Below are positions 53,719 to 62,740 of a DNA stretch of 64,000 bases, piece by piece. Numbering within the stretch: position 1 is the stretch's first letter; the number at the start of each line of letters is the position of its first letter. The stretch comes from Clostridiales bacterium (GTDB lineage: Bacteria; Bacillota; Clostridia; Lachnospirales; Lachnospiraceae). The notes below the pieces were generated by a model, which saw only the letters and a list, made by a program, of their open reading frames with translations, searched no databases and was not told where the DNA came from. A program made the position numbers and the translations under genes. Where the stretch lies: NCBI GenBank assembly GCA_018376135.1, contig JAHABX010000012.1, positions 28,356 through 92,355 on the forward strand, read 5' to 3'.

Positions 53719-54945
53719 ATGTTATGTCAATTTACAGTTAAAAATTTTAAGAGTATAAGGGATGAAATGACGTTTGATATGCAAGCAACAGCAATTTCTG
53801 AACATGAAGATAGGGTAATCATAGATAAAGATGGAGAAATGTTTTTGCCGGTATCTGCCATCTATGGACCGAATGGCGGCGGTAAATCAAATGTGTTGGA
53901 ATCACTGCATATATTGGCTGCAAAAGTATTACGCCCTCTCTATGCAACAGATGATAACAGTGACCATCCTTTCCAGATGAGGAAAATCGTAATAGAACCA
54001 TTTGCATTTGGAGCGGTTGAAAAAGAATCTCCTACAGAGTTTGAACTTTTCTTTCGTACAGAGCTTGCAGAATATCGTTATGTTTTGACGGTAAAAAAAG
54101 ATGTTGTTGTGTATGAACGACTTGACCGTATAAAACTTGATACTGGAAGGAAGTCCGCATTGTTTGAAAGAAGTGACGAGGGAACTGAGCTGAAGGGTAT
54201 TTTCACAAAATTTAAAATCAGTGATGAGCTTTCCGAAACATTACCGCTGCTCTCCTATCTTGGGATTACCTATAAGAAAAATGAGGTTGTGAAAGACGTT
54301 CTGGATTGGTTTGAATCTGGAGTTGATTTTCTTAACTATGGCAATCCGATTCAGGGATTGCGTATGGCAGTTGCTAATTCGGAAGAGGTAAAGCAGCTGG
54401 TGCTTGAAATGATTCAGGAAATGGATTTGGATATAGTAGATTTTCGTGTAGAAGAAAAAGAAAACGACAGGATTGACGTATTTACAGTACACAAAGTTGG
54501 CGAATATGAAACGGAATTGAATTTATCAGAAGAATCCAGTGGAACAAGAAAATTGTTTGGATTATTGCCATTTATTGCAGCAAGTTTGTTGGATGGAACG
54601 ACATTGATAATAGATGAACTGGATGCAAAATTGCATCCTGTATTGCTCCGGCATATTATCATGCTTTTTAATGATATGACAATTAATCGTAACGGTGCCC
54701 AGTTAATTTTTACTTCCCATGACTTGTCTACAATGAATAATGAAGTATTCCGCAGGGACGAAATATGGTTTGTAGCCAAAGGAAACCACCAAAATTCTAA
54801 GTTGTATTCGCTGGTAGAATTTAAAACTGATAAGGGTGAGTCCGTTCGTAAGGATGCAAAGTTTGATAAACAGTATCTTGAAGGTAAGTATGGCGCTGAT
54901 CCATACCTCCGAAAAATTATAGATTGGGGGAAAATCAATGCCTAA
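53719..54945 (+). CDS. rloA: RloA-like AAA ATPase of a RloAB defence pair
   Basis: 408 residues from ATG 53719 (GGAGG, 8 nt spacing). OLD/SMC-like ATPase with split head: Walker A YGPNGGGKSN near 49-58, signature SSGTRKLFGLLP, Walker B LIIDELDAKLHPVLLR near 296, His switch TSHD. Stop overlaps the start of rloB by 8 nt. RloA-RloB pairs belong to the AAA ATPase + Toprim-like nuclease group found near restriction systems and in AbiL-like abortive infection; here the RloB partner is broken. The ATPase itself is intact. Confidence 0.88.
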   Translation: MLCQFTVKNFKSIRDEMTFDMQATAISEHEDRVIIDKDGEMFLPVSAIYGPNGGGKSNVLESLHILAAKVLRPLYATDDNSDHPFQMRKIVIEPFAFGAVEKESPTEFELFFRTELAEYRYVLTVKKDVVVYERLDRIKLDTGRKSALFERSDEGTELKGIFTKFKISDELSETLPLLSYLGITYKKNEVVKDVLDWFESGVDFLNYGNPIQGLRMAVANSEEVKQLVLEMIQEMDLDIVDFRVEEKENDRIDVFTVHKVGEYETELNLSEESSGTRKLFGLLPFIAASLLDGTTLIIDELDAKLHPVLLRHIIMLFNDMTINRNGAQLIFTSHDLSTMNNEVFRRDEIWFVAKGNHQNSKLYSLVEFKTDKGESVRKDAKFDKQYLEGKYGADPYLRKIIDWGKINA

Positions 54946-55916
54946 AAAAGCCGGAATGGAGAAATGGAAGAAAAAACGTCGACAGGAGCACCTGGAAAAA
55001 AGAGAATACAGATACTATATATTCTGTGAGGGACAGCAGACAGAGCCTCTTTATTTTGAAGGATTTAAACGGTTGATAGAAGACAATCCCATCTATCGAG
55101 ATATGGTTTTGATTGAAATTGAACCGTGTCAGGCTGAAACAATGCGTGTCATCGGCATGGCAGAACAATATGTGAAAAAGAATAAGATTCAAAAGGGGCA
55201 GATACCCTCAGTGTACAAGGGGACACACGCCCTGAATCGTGATATTTGTCCGATTTTCTGCGTTGTCCGCAATCGGCGTACGTCCAGTACGCCTCAATTG
55301 TCCGCCTTGAAAAGCGGACAAATATCTACGAGCAGGGTCGCAGAGTTGAGCGAGGATGAATTTGGACTCCTGCAAGGCACTTGAGCGAGGCGTACTGGAC
55401 GTACGCCAAGTGAAAGTAACGCAGCAGGTGTTCAAATTCACCTTACTCAACCGTATGTTCCCTTGTACACTGAGGGTATGGTGCGTTTATGATAAAGACA
55501 GCTTTCCGGCAAGCCATTTCAACAGTGTTTCAGATCGTGCAGAACGATTAAATCAGGAAAAACCGGAATTGCAGTACCATGCAGCTTGGAGTAATGAGTG
55601 TATAGAGTTCTGGTTTTTGCTGCACTTTGCTTATTACACGTCAAATAATCATCGAACAGAGTATATACGTTTCTTGAATGAGAAATTCCGGGAACTGGGA
55701 CTGGGAAAATATCAGAAAAATATGAAAGATATTTTTGATATTTTGATGAAAGAAGGCAGCCCGAAACTGGCGATACGGTATGCAAAGCGTATCATGAAAG
55801 ACGGACAAGGCAGGGCACCTGCGGAGATAGCACCAGGAACGAAAGTGTATGAGTTGGTGGAGGAACTGGTGAAATATTTGCCAGAAGATGCAAAAAGACA
55901 ATTTAAAGCAAATTAA
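54938..55916 (+). pseudogene. rloB: rloB, split by a 272-bp MITE
   Basis: N-terminal part EYRYYIFCEGQQTEPLYFEGFKRLI... (54938 to 55204) carries the Toprim-like Glu (CEGxxTEP). After the inserted element the gene resumes at 55477 with WCVYDKDSFPASHFN (the DxD motif) and continues to EDAKRQFKAN, TAA at 55914. Taken together the two parts match a RloB protein of about 230 residues. The joint codon is ATA (Ile): CAGA-TA before and TA-TGGTGC after. The insertion shifts the frame and adds stops, so no full-length RloB can be made now unless the element excises. Confidence 0.87.
55205..55476 (+). mobile_element. 272-bp non-autonomous MITE with TA target duplication
   Basis: Ends are a perfect 17-bp inverted repeat, CCCTCAGTGTACAAGGG and CCCTTGTACACTGAGGG, flanked by TA on both sides (55203-55204 and 55477-55478), the signature of Tc1/mariner-IS630 type insertion. 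No transposase is inside. The interior folds into two long hairpins: A, arms 55230-55252 and 55315-55337; B, arms 55345-55373 and 55421-55451. Each is capped by the same GGCGTAC-N5-GTACGCC stem in opposite orientation (55275-55293 and 55389-55407). Confidence 0.88.
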
Positions 55917-56050
55917 AAAGAGAATGGAAGGGGGAATAATTAACTCGACCATTATAGCGTGTTGAAAAAAATATTCGCTATCAACTCCAGGGGAAACTTT
56001 TGAAAAAATAAGAGTTTGTCAAGTAAAGTGTGTAATTTTTTTGATTTTTT

Positions 56051-56081
56051 ATCGGCGGTCAGTTTTGACCGCCGATTTTTC
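56051..56081. terminator. Terminator behind rloB
   Basis: ATCGGCGGTCA, loop GTTT, TGACCGCCGAT, TTTTT; preceded by TTTTTT as well, so bidirectional. Confidence 0.88.
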
Positions 56082-56108
56082 TTAGATGAATTATTGAAAT
56101 GGTAAATC

Positions 56109-56207
56109 TTCATCTGCATTATCAGGAAAATTGAATCTGCTAATATCCAGCATGATATCATGTGGCTGTTAGCTGGACAAAAGGCTCCTGATCACAGCAC
56201 AATTGCA
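56109..56207 (+). pseudogene. IS1182-type transposase scrap
   Basis: Open frame without start that reads RKIESANIQHDIMWLLAGQKAPDHSTIA. This is the conserved stretch of IS1182-like (DUF772/DDE) transposases, in which S-R-x-I-E-x-A, M-x-L-L-x-G and PDH-x-T-I are invariant. Only about 30 codons remain; both sides are foreign to it. It marks past IS activity at the right edge of the island. Confidence 0.7.
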
Positions 56208-56267
56208 TTTCCAGCGACAGACTCATGAGGGTTGGAGATATCCCAACCCTTGTGCAAACTGGGATTA

Positions 56268-56582
56268 TCAGATTTCCTTTATTGACGATTTGATAGCATA
56301 AACAAGTAGTATAAGGCAAATACCTCCAACAACTATCCACAACCACCCCGTTGATAAAATGCACTCCATCGCCATACAAAAAAATACTGCTGCTATCATT
56401 GTAAATGCAACTGCTGTTTGCCGATAATGAGGTTTCTTATTCATCGTTTCTCTTTCCTGTTTCGATGCCCAAATGTATGCGTTATTAAATAAAAACCCCT
56501 TCTCTTTAAAGGACATAACACTTATAATTAGTGAGATAATTGTCAACACTATACAGACGATTGCACAAATAATTTCTGACAT
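56268..56582 (-). CDS. Small membrane protein, DUF3784-like
   Basis: 104 residues from ATG 56582 (GGAGGTGTGTATT before). Three predicted transmembrane helices: EIICAIVCIVLTIISLIISVM, VAFTMIAAVFFCMAMECIL and LWIVVGGICLILLVYAI; between the first two a polar loop GFLFNNAYIWASKQERETMNKKPHYRQTA that resembles the DUF3784 pattern. Unknown role. AT-rich, probably part of the same island. Confidence 0.7.
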   Translation of the reverse strand: MSEIICAIVCIVLTIISLIISVMSFKEKGFLFNNAYIWASKQERETMNKKPHYRQTAVAFTMIAAVFFCMAMECILSTGWLWIVVGGICLILLVYAIKSSIKEI

Positions 56583-56625
56583 AATACACACCTCCAAATT
56601 CTAATTTGTCACTTTGTATGTTTAT

Positions 56626-56654
56626 ATTATAACACCCCTATATAGACTTTTCTA
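56626..56654 (-). promoter_or_regulatory. Promoter of the DUF3784-like gene
   Basis: Minus-strand TAGAAA (56654-56649), 17-nt spacer, TATAAT (56631-56626). The remainder of the 56598-56897 gap holds only the fab terminator; I see nothing else in it. Confidence 0.6.
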
Positions 56655-56853
56655 TTACTCAAGCAGACGAAAAAACGGTATTTTCAAGGCTCTTGTTACT
56701 GTTCACTCCCTATAGTCGTTCTCAGTAACTTTTCGCAAATCCATTATTTAGATACTATTCATCATTTTTATTTTTACGGACAATCACCAGCCAGACTGCA
56801 ATATTTTGAAAAAATAACGTAAAACCTTTCTGAAAAACTTTGCCTTCCCGTAT

Positions 56854-56895
56854 CAAAAAAAGAGACCAGATGTTCTGTCCATCTGATCTCTTTTT
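56854..56895 (-). terminator. Terminator of the fab operon
   Basis: Minus strand GAGATCAGATG, loop GACAGAA, CATCTGGTCTC (one wobble), then TTTTTTT, right after the fabZ stop. Confidence 0.92.
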
Positions 56896-56897
56896 CT

Positions 56898-57323
56898 TTA
56901 TCCTACCGCAAAGGTCATCTCCGCCACAGCGGCAACCTTGCCGTCCACCGTCGCTTTTGCAGTCCCGACCCCGATGGGTCCCTTCTGCTTGATGATCTCC
57001 AGCTCCAGGGTCAGCACATCCCCCGGAACCACTTTTTTCTTGAACTTCGCCTTATCAATTCCGCCAAAGTAAACGGTCTTTCCCTTATTCTCCGGCTGGC
57101 TTAAAATCGCCACCGCGCCTACCTGCGCCAGTGCTTCCAGGATCAGCACCCCCGGCATCACCGGCTCCGTCGGAAAATGTCCGTTGAAAAAGGGTTCATT
57201 GTAGGTAACACATTTTTTTCCCACCGCACGTTTTCCGGCTTCCAGCTCCTCAATCCGGTCGATGAGCAGAAACGGCTGACGATGGGGAATAATGTCCATG
57301 ATTTCTTTAATATCCATTACCAC
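56898..57323 (-). CDS. fabZ: 3-hydroxyacyl-ACP dehydratase
   Basis: 141 residues. Hot-dog fold: [16 protein letters not shown], then [21 protein letters not shown] with active-site His and Glu. Removes water from 3-hydroxyacyl-ACP. Start may be GTG 57323 (8 nt after AGGGGG) or ATG 57317. Last gene of the fab operon, 16 bp after fabF, followed by the terminator. Confidence 0.95.
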   Translation of the reverse strand: MVMDIKEIMDIIPHRQPFLLIDRIEELEAGKRAVGKKCVTYNEPFFNGHFPTEPVMPGVLILEALAQVGAVAILSQPENKGKTVYFGGIDKAKFKKKVVPGDVLTLELEIIKQKGPIGVGTAKATVDGKVAAVAEMTFAVG

Positions 57324-57339
57324 AGGTATTTCCCCCTCT

Positions 57340-58575
57340 CTATGCCTCGTACTTTTTAATCAGGATGCTTGCATTGTGTCCGCCGAAGCCAAGGGAATTG
57401 GACAGCGCATAGGTAAGCTCCATCTCCACGCCTGCGCCCTGTACATAATCCAGATCCAGCTCCTCATCCGGATTCTCAAGTCCTCTGGTCATATGTACAA
57501 AGCCCTCCTCCAGCTCCTTTACACAGGTGATAAACTCCACTGCACCGGCTGCTCCCAGCAGATGTCCAATCATGGACTTGGTGGAGTTGATCTTCATCTC
57601 CTTTGCATGCTCCCCAAAAGCAAGCTTAATGGCACGGGTCTCGAACAGGTCATTGTGATGGGTACTGGTTCCATGTGCATTGATGTACATGATATCCTCC
57701 ATAGCCGCCCCGGACTCCTCCACTGCCCATCTCATGGCAGTGGCTGCTCCCATGCCGTCCTCTGCCGGGGAAGTGATGTGATATGCGTCGCTGGTCGCTC
57801 CATATCCCACTACCTCTGCCAGGATCCTGGCTCCTCTTGCTTTTGCATGCTCCAACTCCTCCAGTACCACCACGCCTGCACCCTCACCCATGACAAAGCC
57901 GTCGCGGTCCTTATCGAAGGGGATGGAGCAGCGTTCCGGGTCTTCACTTCCGGAAAGTGCGGTCAGTGCCGCAAATCCTGCCACACCGGTGGGACAGATA
58001 CAGCTCTCTGTACCGCCTGCCAGCATCACATCCGCATCTCCTGTCTGGATACTTCTGTATGCCTCACCGATGGAATGGGTTCCGGTTGCACACGCCGTCA
58101 CCACATTCAGGCTTTTTCCCTTCAGTCCAAAGGCGATGGATACATTTCCCGCCGCCATATTGGAGATCATCATGGGAACCATCAAAGGATTTACACGGTT
58201 GGGTCCCTTCTGGGTAAGCTTCGTATACTCCCGCTCCACTACCTCCAGGCTTCCGATGCCGGAACCGATGGAGCAGCCCACGCGATAAGGATCCTCCTTC
58301 TGAAGATTCAGCCCCGCATTCTCAATGGCTTCTCTGGACGCCGCTACTGCATACTGGGAGAACAGCTCCATTCTCTTAGCCGCCTTAAAGTCCATAAAGT
58401 CCTTTGCAACAAATCCTTTTATCTCCGCCGCCATATGCGCCTTATATTCAGATGCATCGAATCTGGAAATAACACCAAATCCATGATTGCCCGCTTTTAT
58501 ATTTTCAAAGTAATCTTTTACATTCAATCCCAGGGGAGTGATCGCTCCCATACCGGTTACTACTACTCTTCTCAT
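57340..58575 (-). CDS. fabF: Beta-ketoacyl-ACP synthase II
   Basis: 411 residues. Elongating condensing enzyme: nucleophile Cys near 163 in [15 protein letters not shown], and two His in [11 protein letters not shown] and [16 protein letters not shown] overlaps the stop of fabG by 1 nt (TGATG). Confidence 0.96.
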   Translation of the reverse strand: MRRVVVTGMGAITPLGLNVKDYFENIKAGNHGFGVISRFDASEYKAHMAAEIKGFVAKDFMDFKAAKRMELFSQYAVAASREAIENAGLNLQKEDPYRVGCSIGSGIGSLEVVEREYTKLTQKGPNRVNPLMVPMMISNMAAGNVSIAFGLKGKSLNVVTACATGTHSIGEAYRSIQTGDADVMLAGGTESCICPTGVAGFAALTALSGSEDPERCSIPFDKDRDGFVMGEGAGVVVLEELEHAKARGARILAEVVGYGATSDAYHITSPAEDGMGAATAMRWAVEESGAAMEDIMYINAHGTSTHHNDLFETRAIKLAFGEHAKEMKINSTKSMIGHLLGAAGAVEFITCVKELEEGFVHMTRGLENPDEELDLDYVQGAGVEMELTYALSNSLGFGGHNASILIKKYEA

Positions 58576-59315
58576 CAAATTGCCATACCTCCGTCTACAC
58601 TGATAATCTGTCCGGTTATATAAGCCGCTTTCTCTGACGCCAGATATGCCGCCATATTTGCAATATCCTCCGGCCTGCCAAAGCGTCCCAGCGGAATCTG
58701 TGCCGTTGCCGCTTCCTTTATATGGTCCGGAAGCACCTGGGTCATATCCGTATCCACAAAGCCCGGTGCTATGGCGTTGACCGTGATACCGCGGCTTGCC
58801 AGCTCTCTTGCCATAGTCTTGGTCAGACCAATGACTCCGGCTTTGGATGCCGCATAGTTTGCCTGTCCTGCATTTCCCAGAATACCGGATACGGAAGTGA
58901 TGTTAATGATCCTTCCGGCACGCTGCTTCAGCATCTGACGGCTGACTGCCTTGATCGTATTGAAGCAGCCCTTCAGATTCGCACTGATGACCGCGTCAAA
59001 ATCCTCCTCTGTCATCTTCATAATCAGGTTATCTCTGGTGATCCCTGCATTGTTGACCAGAATATCCAGTTTTCCATAGGTCTTGATCACATCCTTGATC
59101 ATGACATCCGTCAGAGCGGTATCTGCCACGCTGCACTGATATGCCATACCTTCCGCACCCAGTGCCCGGATTTCCTCCACGACCTTTTCTGCACGCTCTT
59201 TTGAGCCGTTATAATTCACAATGACGGTCGCACCCTCTGCTGCCAGAGCCAGAGCGATGGCGCGTCCGATCCCCTTTGCCGCCCCTGTGACCAGAGCAAT
59301 TTTTCCTTCTAACAT
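58575..59315 (-). CDS. fabG: 3-oxoacyl-ACP reductase
   Basis: 246 residues. Short-chain dehydrogenase: NADPH loop [19 protein letters not shown], catalytic Ser (NITSVSG), Tyr-Lys (YAASKAG). Reduces 3-oxoacyl-ACP in the elongation cycle. Start overlaps fabD by 7 nt. Confidence 0.96.
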   Translation of the reverse strand: MLEGKIALVTGAAKGIGRAIALALAAEGATVIVNYNGSKERAEKVVEEIRALGAEGMAYQCSVADTALTDVMIKDVIKTYGKLDILVNNAGITRDNLIMKMTEEDFDAVISANLKGCFNTIKAVSRQMLKQRAGRIINITSVSGILGNAGQANYAASKAGVIGLTKTMARELASRGITVNAIAPGFVDTDMTQVLPDHIKEAATAQIPLGRFGRPEDIANMAAYLASEKAAYITGQIISVDGGMAI

Positions 59316-60244
59316 GCGCCTTCTCCTTTCAGGACAGCCACCACATTCTCAAAATCTGCCATATTTTCAATATTCATCATCTTCACGTCACGGCTGATCT
59401 TCCGCATGAAGCCGGACAAGGTTTTTCCCGGTCCAATCTCTATAAATGTATCCACACCGTCCGCGATCATCCGCTCCACCGACTGCTGCCAGCGCACACT
59501 GGATGCCACCTGCCTGCAGAGCAGCTCCTTCACGGGTTCCGTTGATTTTGTATACTCTGACGTTACATTTGTTATGTACGGAATAACAAAATCCTTTAAC
59601 TGAACCTCTTCAAGGACCTCACCCAGCTTCTTCCCAGCCTCTGCAAGCATGGGTGAATGAAAAGGTCCGCTCACATTAAGCTTCACGGTTCTCTTTGCAC
59701 CGGCCTCCTTCAAAGCCTCACACGCCGCGTCCACAGCTACTTCTTCTCCTGTGATCACGATCTGTCCCGGACAATTATAGTTGGCAATGGAGACCATTCC
59801 TTCTGTCTTTTCACAGATTTCCTCGATCACTGACGCATCCAGCGCCAGGACTGCTGCCATGGCACCTCCGGTGGGAACCGCCTCCTGCATCAGGATCCCT
59901 CTTTTTCTTACGACCCTGCACGCATCCTCCAGACTCATAACCTTTGACGCCACCAGTGCGCCGTACTCTCCAAGACTGAGCCCCGCATTCACATCAGAAC
60001 AGATTCCCTGCTCCTCCACGGCTTTTAAGATCGCTGCTTCCACCGTCAGCATACAGATCTGTGTATATTCGGTCTGATTCAGCTTCTCATTTTCTTCAAA
60101 GCAAAGCTCTGTCAGATTCAGTCCGGATGCTTTGGACGCAGTTGCAAATACTTCCCGGCATACCGGAAATGCTTCATAAAAATCCTTTCCCATGCCCGCA
60201 TACTGTGCGCCCTGACCCGGAAATAAAAATGCTGTTTTTCCCAT
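59309..60244 (-). CDS. fabD: Malonyl-CoA:ACP transacylase
   Basis: 311 residues from ATG 60244 (GAGGGAAGAT before); the frame further upstream covers the operator. [17 protein letters not shown], nucleophile Ser in [14 protein letters not shown], and catalytic His in [10 protein letters not shown]. Loads malonyl groups on ACP. Preceded by its own FabT-like operator in a 95-bp gap after fabK. Confidence 0.95.
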   Translation of the reverse strand: MGKTAFLFPGQGAQYAGMGKDFYEAFPVCREVFATASKASGLNLTELCFEENEKLNQTEYTQICMLTVEAAILKAVEEQGICSDVNAGLSLGEYGALVASKVMSLEDACRVVRKRGILMQEAVPTGGAMAAVLALDASVIEEICEKTEGMVSIANYNCPGQIVITGEEVAVDAACEALKEAGAKRTVKLNVSGPFHSPMLAEAGKKLGEVLEEVQLKDFVIPYITNVTSEYTKSTEPVKELLCRQVASSVRWQQSVERMIADGVDTFIEIGPGKTLSGFMRKISRDVKMMNIENMADFENVVAVLKGEGAC

Positions 60245-60262
60245 ATCTTCCCTCTCACATTC

Positions 60263-60275
60263 TTTGATACTCAAA
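60263..60275 (-). promoter_or_regulatory. FabT-like operator upstream of fabD
   Basis: TTTGATACTCAAA, 19 bp before the fabD ATG. Same TTTGA-N3-TCAAA palindrome as those at acpP and fabH. No good promoter is visible here; an imperfect stem with arms AGGCTGC/GCAGCCT (60288-60330) lies just upstream in transcript direction. Confidence 0.75.
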
Positions 60276-60338
60276 GTTTCTATCGAAAATGGAGGCTGCC
60301 GCACCAGAATCAACGCACAGCAGCCTTCCTCATTGGTC

Positions 60339-61265
60339 TTATTTCAATTTTAACAAGGTTTCACCCTGGTCCATGATCTCATCGATGATCTCCCTGCAGC
60401 TCTGACGCTTATTTACCATACCGGCAATCTGTCCTGCGAGTACAGAACCATTGTCCGTATCTCCTTCCACAACTGCCTTGCGTAGTCCTCCAAGAGTCAG
60501 ATGCTCCAGCTCCTCAAAGGTTGCTCCTGCTGCTTCCAGCTTCAGATATTCCCGGGTCATCTTATTTCTCAGACCCCTTACCGGATGCCCATGACTTCTT
60601 CCGGTCACCTCAGAATCAATATCCTTTGCTTTCAGGATGCGGGCTTTATAATTATCATGGATCACACACTCATCGGATACACAGAAACGGGTTCCCATCT
60701 GTACTGCTTCCGCTCCCAGCATCATGGCTGCCGCAAAACCTCTTCCATCCGCAATGCCGCCTGCTGCGATCACCGGGACAGATACTGCGTCCACCACCTG
60801 GGGAACCAGCGTCATGGTGGTTGCCTGACCGATATGTCCGCCGGACTCCGTTCCCTCAGCGACCACTGCATCTGCTCCGCAGCGCTCCATACGCTTTGCA
60901 AGAGCTACGGATGCAACGACCGGGATGACTCTGATACCGGCAGCCTTCCACTGTTCCATATATTTCTCCGGATTACCCGCACCGGTCGTCACTGCTTTCA
61001 CGCCCTCTTCCACAACCACCTGTGCGATCTCATCCGCAAAGGGGCTGAGCAGCATGATATTGACTCCGAATGGCTTATCCGTCAGCTCTTTTGCCTCACG
61101 GATGTAATTTCTCACCACATCCGCCGGTGCATTTGCCGCACCGATCAGTCCAAAGCCGCCTGCCTCAGATACGGCTGCCGCCAGATGGGATTCCGCCACC
61201 CATGCCATACCTCCCTGAATGATCGGCTTTTCGATCCCTAACAGTTCCGTAACTCTTGTCTTCAT
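60339..61265 (-). CDS. fabK: Enoyl-ACP reductase II
   Basis: 308 residues. FMN TIM-barrel enoyl reductase, the triclosan-insensitive type: IIQGGMAWVAESHLAAAVSEAGGFGLIGA, GTESGGHIG, VPVIAAGGIADGRG, and EAVQMGTRF. Completes each elongation round. A FabK-based operon is typical of Clostridia and streptococci. Confidence 0.95.
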   Translation of the reverse strand: MKTRVTELLGIEKPIIQGGMAWVAESHLAAAVSEAGGFGLIGAANAPADVVRNYIREAKELTDKPFGVNIMLLSPFADEIAQVVVEEGVKAVTTGAGNPEKYMEQWKAAGIRVIPVVASVALAKRMERCGADAVVAEGTESGGHIGQATTMTLVPQVVDAVSVPVIAAGGIADGRGFAAAMMLGAEAVQMGTRFCVSDECVIHDNYKARILKAKDIDSEVTGRSHGHPVRGLRNKMTREYLKLEAAGATFEELEHLTLGGLRKAVVEGDTDNGSVLAGQIAGMVNKRQSCREIIDEIMDQGETLLKLK

Positions 61266-61280
61266 ATTCCGCCTGCTTTC

Positions 61281-61517
61281 TTACTCTTCTACACCTTTGG
61301 ACTTCAGATAATCCATAACAGCGCCTACCGTTGTGATCTTCTCCAGCTCCTCAGAAGGAATCTCAACCTCATATTCCTCCTCCAGAGCCATTACCAGCTC
61401 AAACAGATCCAGGGAATCTGCTCCCAGATCTTCTTTAAAAGAAGTCTCTGCAGTAATCTCTGCTGCATCCACGTTTAACTGCTCTGCTACCATCTCTTTG
61501 ATTTTCTCCAACATCAT
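61281..61517 (-). CDS. acpP: Acyl carrier protein
   Basis: 78 residues. Phosphopantetheine Ser in [20 protein letters not shown]. Two adjacent ATGs (61517 and 61514): AGGAG is 4 nt before the first and 7 nt before the second, so the second may be the real start. Longer frame upstream includes operator and promoter and is not coding. Confidence 0.95.
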   Translation of the reverse strand: MMLEKIKEMVAEQLNVDAAEITAETSFKEDLGADSLDLFELVMALEEEYEVEIPSEELEKITTVGAVMDYLKSKGVEE

Positions 61518-61556
61518 TGTTCTCCTTTTATTATGTACATGTTCTCTCTTATTTAC

Positions 61557-61597
61557 TTTGACATTCAAAGTATATTTGCTGTTCCAGATTTTGTCAA
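61557..61597 (-). promoter_or_regulatory. acpP promoter with overlapping FabT-like operator
   Basis: Minus-strand TTGACA (61597-61592), 17-nt spacer, TATACT (61574-61569); the operator TTTGAATGTCAAA (61569-61557) begins in the last base of the -10. A bound MarR-type FabT would block RNA polymerase directly. Confidence 0.88.
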
Positions 61598-61619
61598 GCC
61601 CTTTTATGAAAGTATTTTG

Positions 61620-62585
61620 TTACCATTCCACCACACAGGCTCCCCAGGTGAGTCCTGCGCCAAAACCGGACAGCACCAGCTTATCTCCACTGTGCAGTCT
61701 GCCCTGTTCATCCATCTGTGCCAGAAGAATCGGCAGACTGGCAGCGGAGGTGTTGCCGCACTGATCCAGATTCATGGGGAATTTATCCTCCGGCTGCCCC
61801 AGGCGCTTTGCCGCAGACTGGATGATCCTCTTATTCGCCTGATGCAGAATAAAATACCGGATCTCATCTACCAGAATACCTGCACTCTCAAGCGCCTGCT
61901 CCACACACATGGGGACGGTCTTCACTGCGAACTTGAATACTTCCTGTCCATCCATGCCAAGGTATCCCGGTGCTCCGCTTTTCTGCGCTGCCGGACTTTG
62001 ATTCGGGCGTCCCATGCAGGAGAGAACCTCCCATTTACTGCCGTTGCTTCCAACTGCCTGCGAAAGGATTCCTCCGGTCTCCGATGCCTGGAGGACTGCT
62101 GCACCTGCACCGTCTCCAAACAGGACGCAGGTGCTTCTGTCTGTCCAGTCCACGATCCGGGACAAGGTCTCCGCTCCGATCAGAAGTGCATTTTTGTAGA
62201 CACCGCTTTTGATAAATGCATCTGCTATATGCATTGCATACAGAAATCCGGAGCACGCTGCATTGATGTCAAAAGCAACCGCATGTTCTGCCCCGATCTC
62301 TGCCTGTACCCGGCATGCCGTACTGGGCGTGTCCGTATCCCCTGTGATCGTAGCTACGATCAGAAGCTCAACCTCCTCCGGCTTCAGACCGGAATGCTCC
62401 ACCGCCTTTCGGGCTGCCGCCGCAGCCAGAGAGGTGGTCGTCTCCTCCTTTGCCAGATATCTGGTACGGATACCGGTCCGTTCCACGATCCATTCGTCGC
62501 TGGTCTCCACCAGCGTGGCAAGATAATGATTATCCGCCTGAAATTCCGGCAAAGAATAGCCGGTTCCAATAATTTTTGCGTTCAT
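61620..62585 (-). CDS. fabH: Beta-ketoacyl-ACP synthase III
   Basis: 321 residues. Starts fatty acid synthesis by joining acyl-CoA and malonyl-ACP. Catalytic triad: Cys near 112 (INAACSGFLYA), His near 248 (ILHQANK), Asn near 277 (CGNTSAAS). First gene of the fab operon. Confidence 0.95.
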   Translation of the reverse strand: MNAKIIGTGYSLPEFQADNHYLATLVETSDEWIVERTGIRTRYLAKEETTTSLAAAAARKAVEHSGLKPEEVELLIVATITGDTDTPSTACRVQAEIGAEHAVAFDINAACSGFLYAMHIADAFIKSGVYKNALLIGAETLSRIVDWTDRSTCVLFGDGAGAAVLQASETGGILSQAVGSNGSKWEVLSCMGRPNQSPAAQKSGAPGYLGMDGQEVFKFAVKTVPMCVEQALESAGILVDEIRYFILHQANKRIIQSAAKRLGQPEDKFPMNLDQCGNTSAASLPILLAQMDEQGRLHSGDKLVLSGFGAGLTWGACVVEW

Positions 62586-62602
62586 GCTGTATCCTCATTT
62601 AT

Positions 62603-62657
62603 TTTGATTATCAAACTATTTCGGCTAAAGTATATCCGGGATACTCTCTTTTGTCAA
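62603..62657 (-). promoter_or_regulatory. fabH promoter with downstream FabT-like operator
   Basis: Minus-strand TTGACA (62657-62652), 17-nt spacer, TATACT (62634-62629); operator TTTGATAATCAAA (62615-62603) just past the expected start site. An 11-bp perfect inverted repeat ATATCCGGGAT / ATCCCGGATAT (62632-62642 and 62663-62673) brackets the -35. Confidence 0.87.
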
Positions 62658-62740
62658 GGGAAATCCCGGATATTCTTTATCATCATATTAATACATCAAC
62701 TATACCGCTGATATAGGAACCACCGTAACTACACAATCTT

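Noticed and set aside
55952..56161. 69-residue minus-strand frame with basic residues
   Set aside because: AT-rich chance frame over a terminator; no start signal and no recognisable family.
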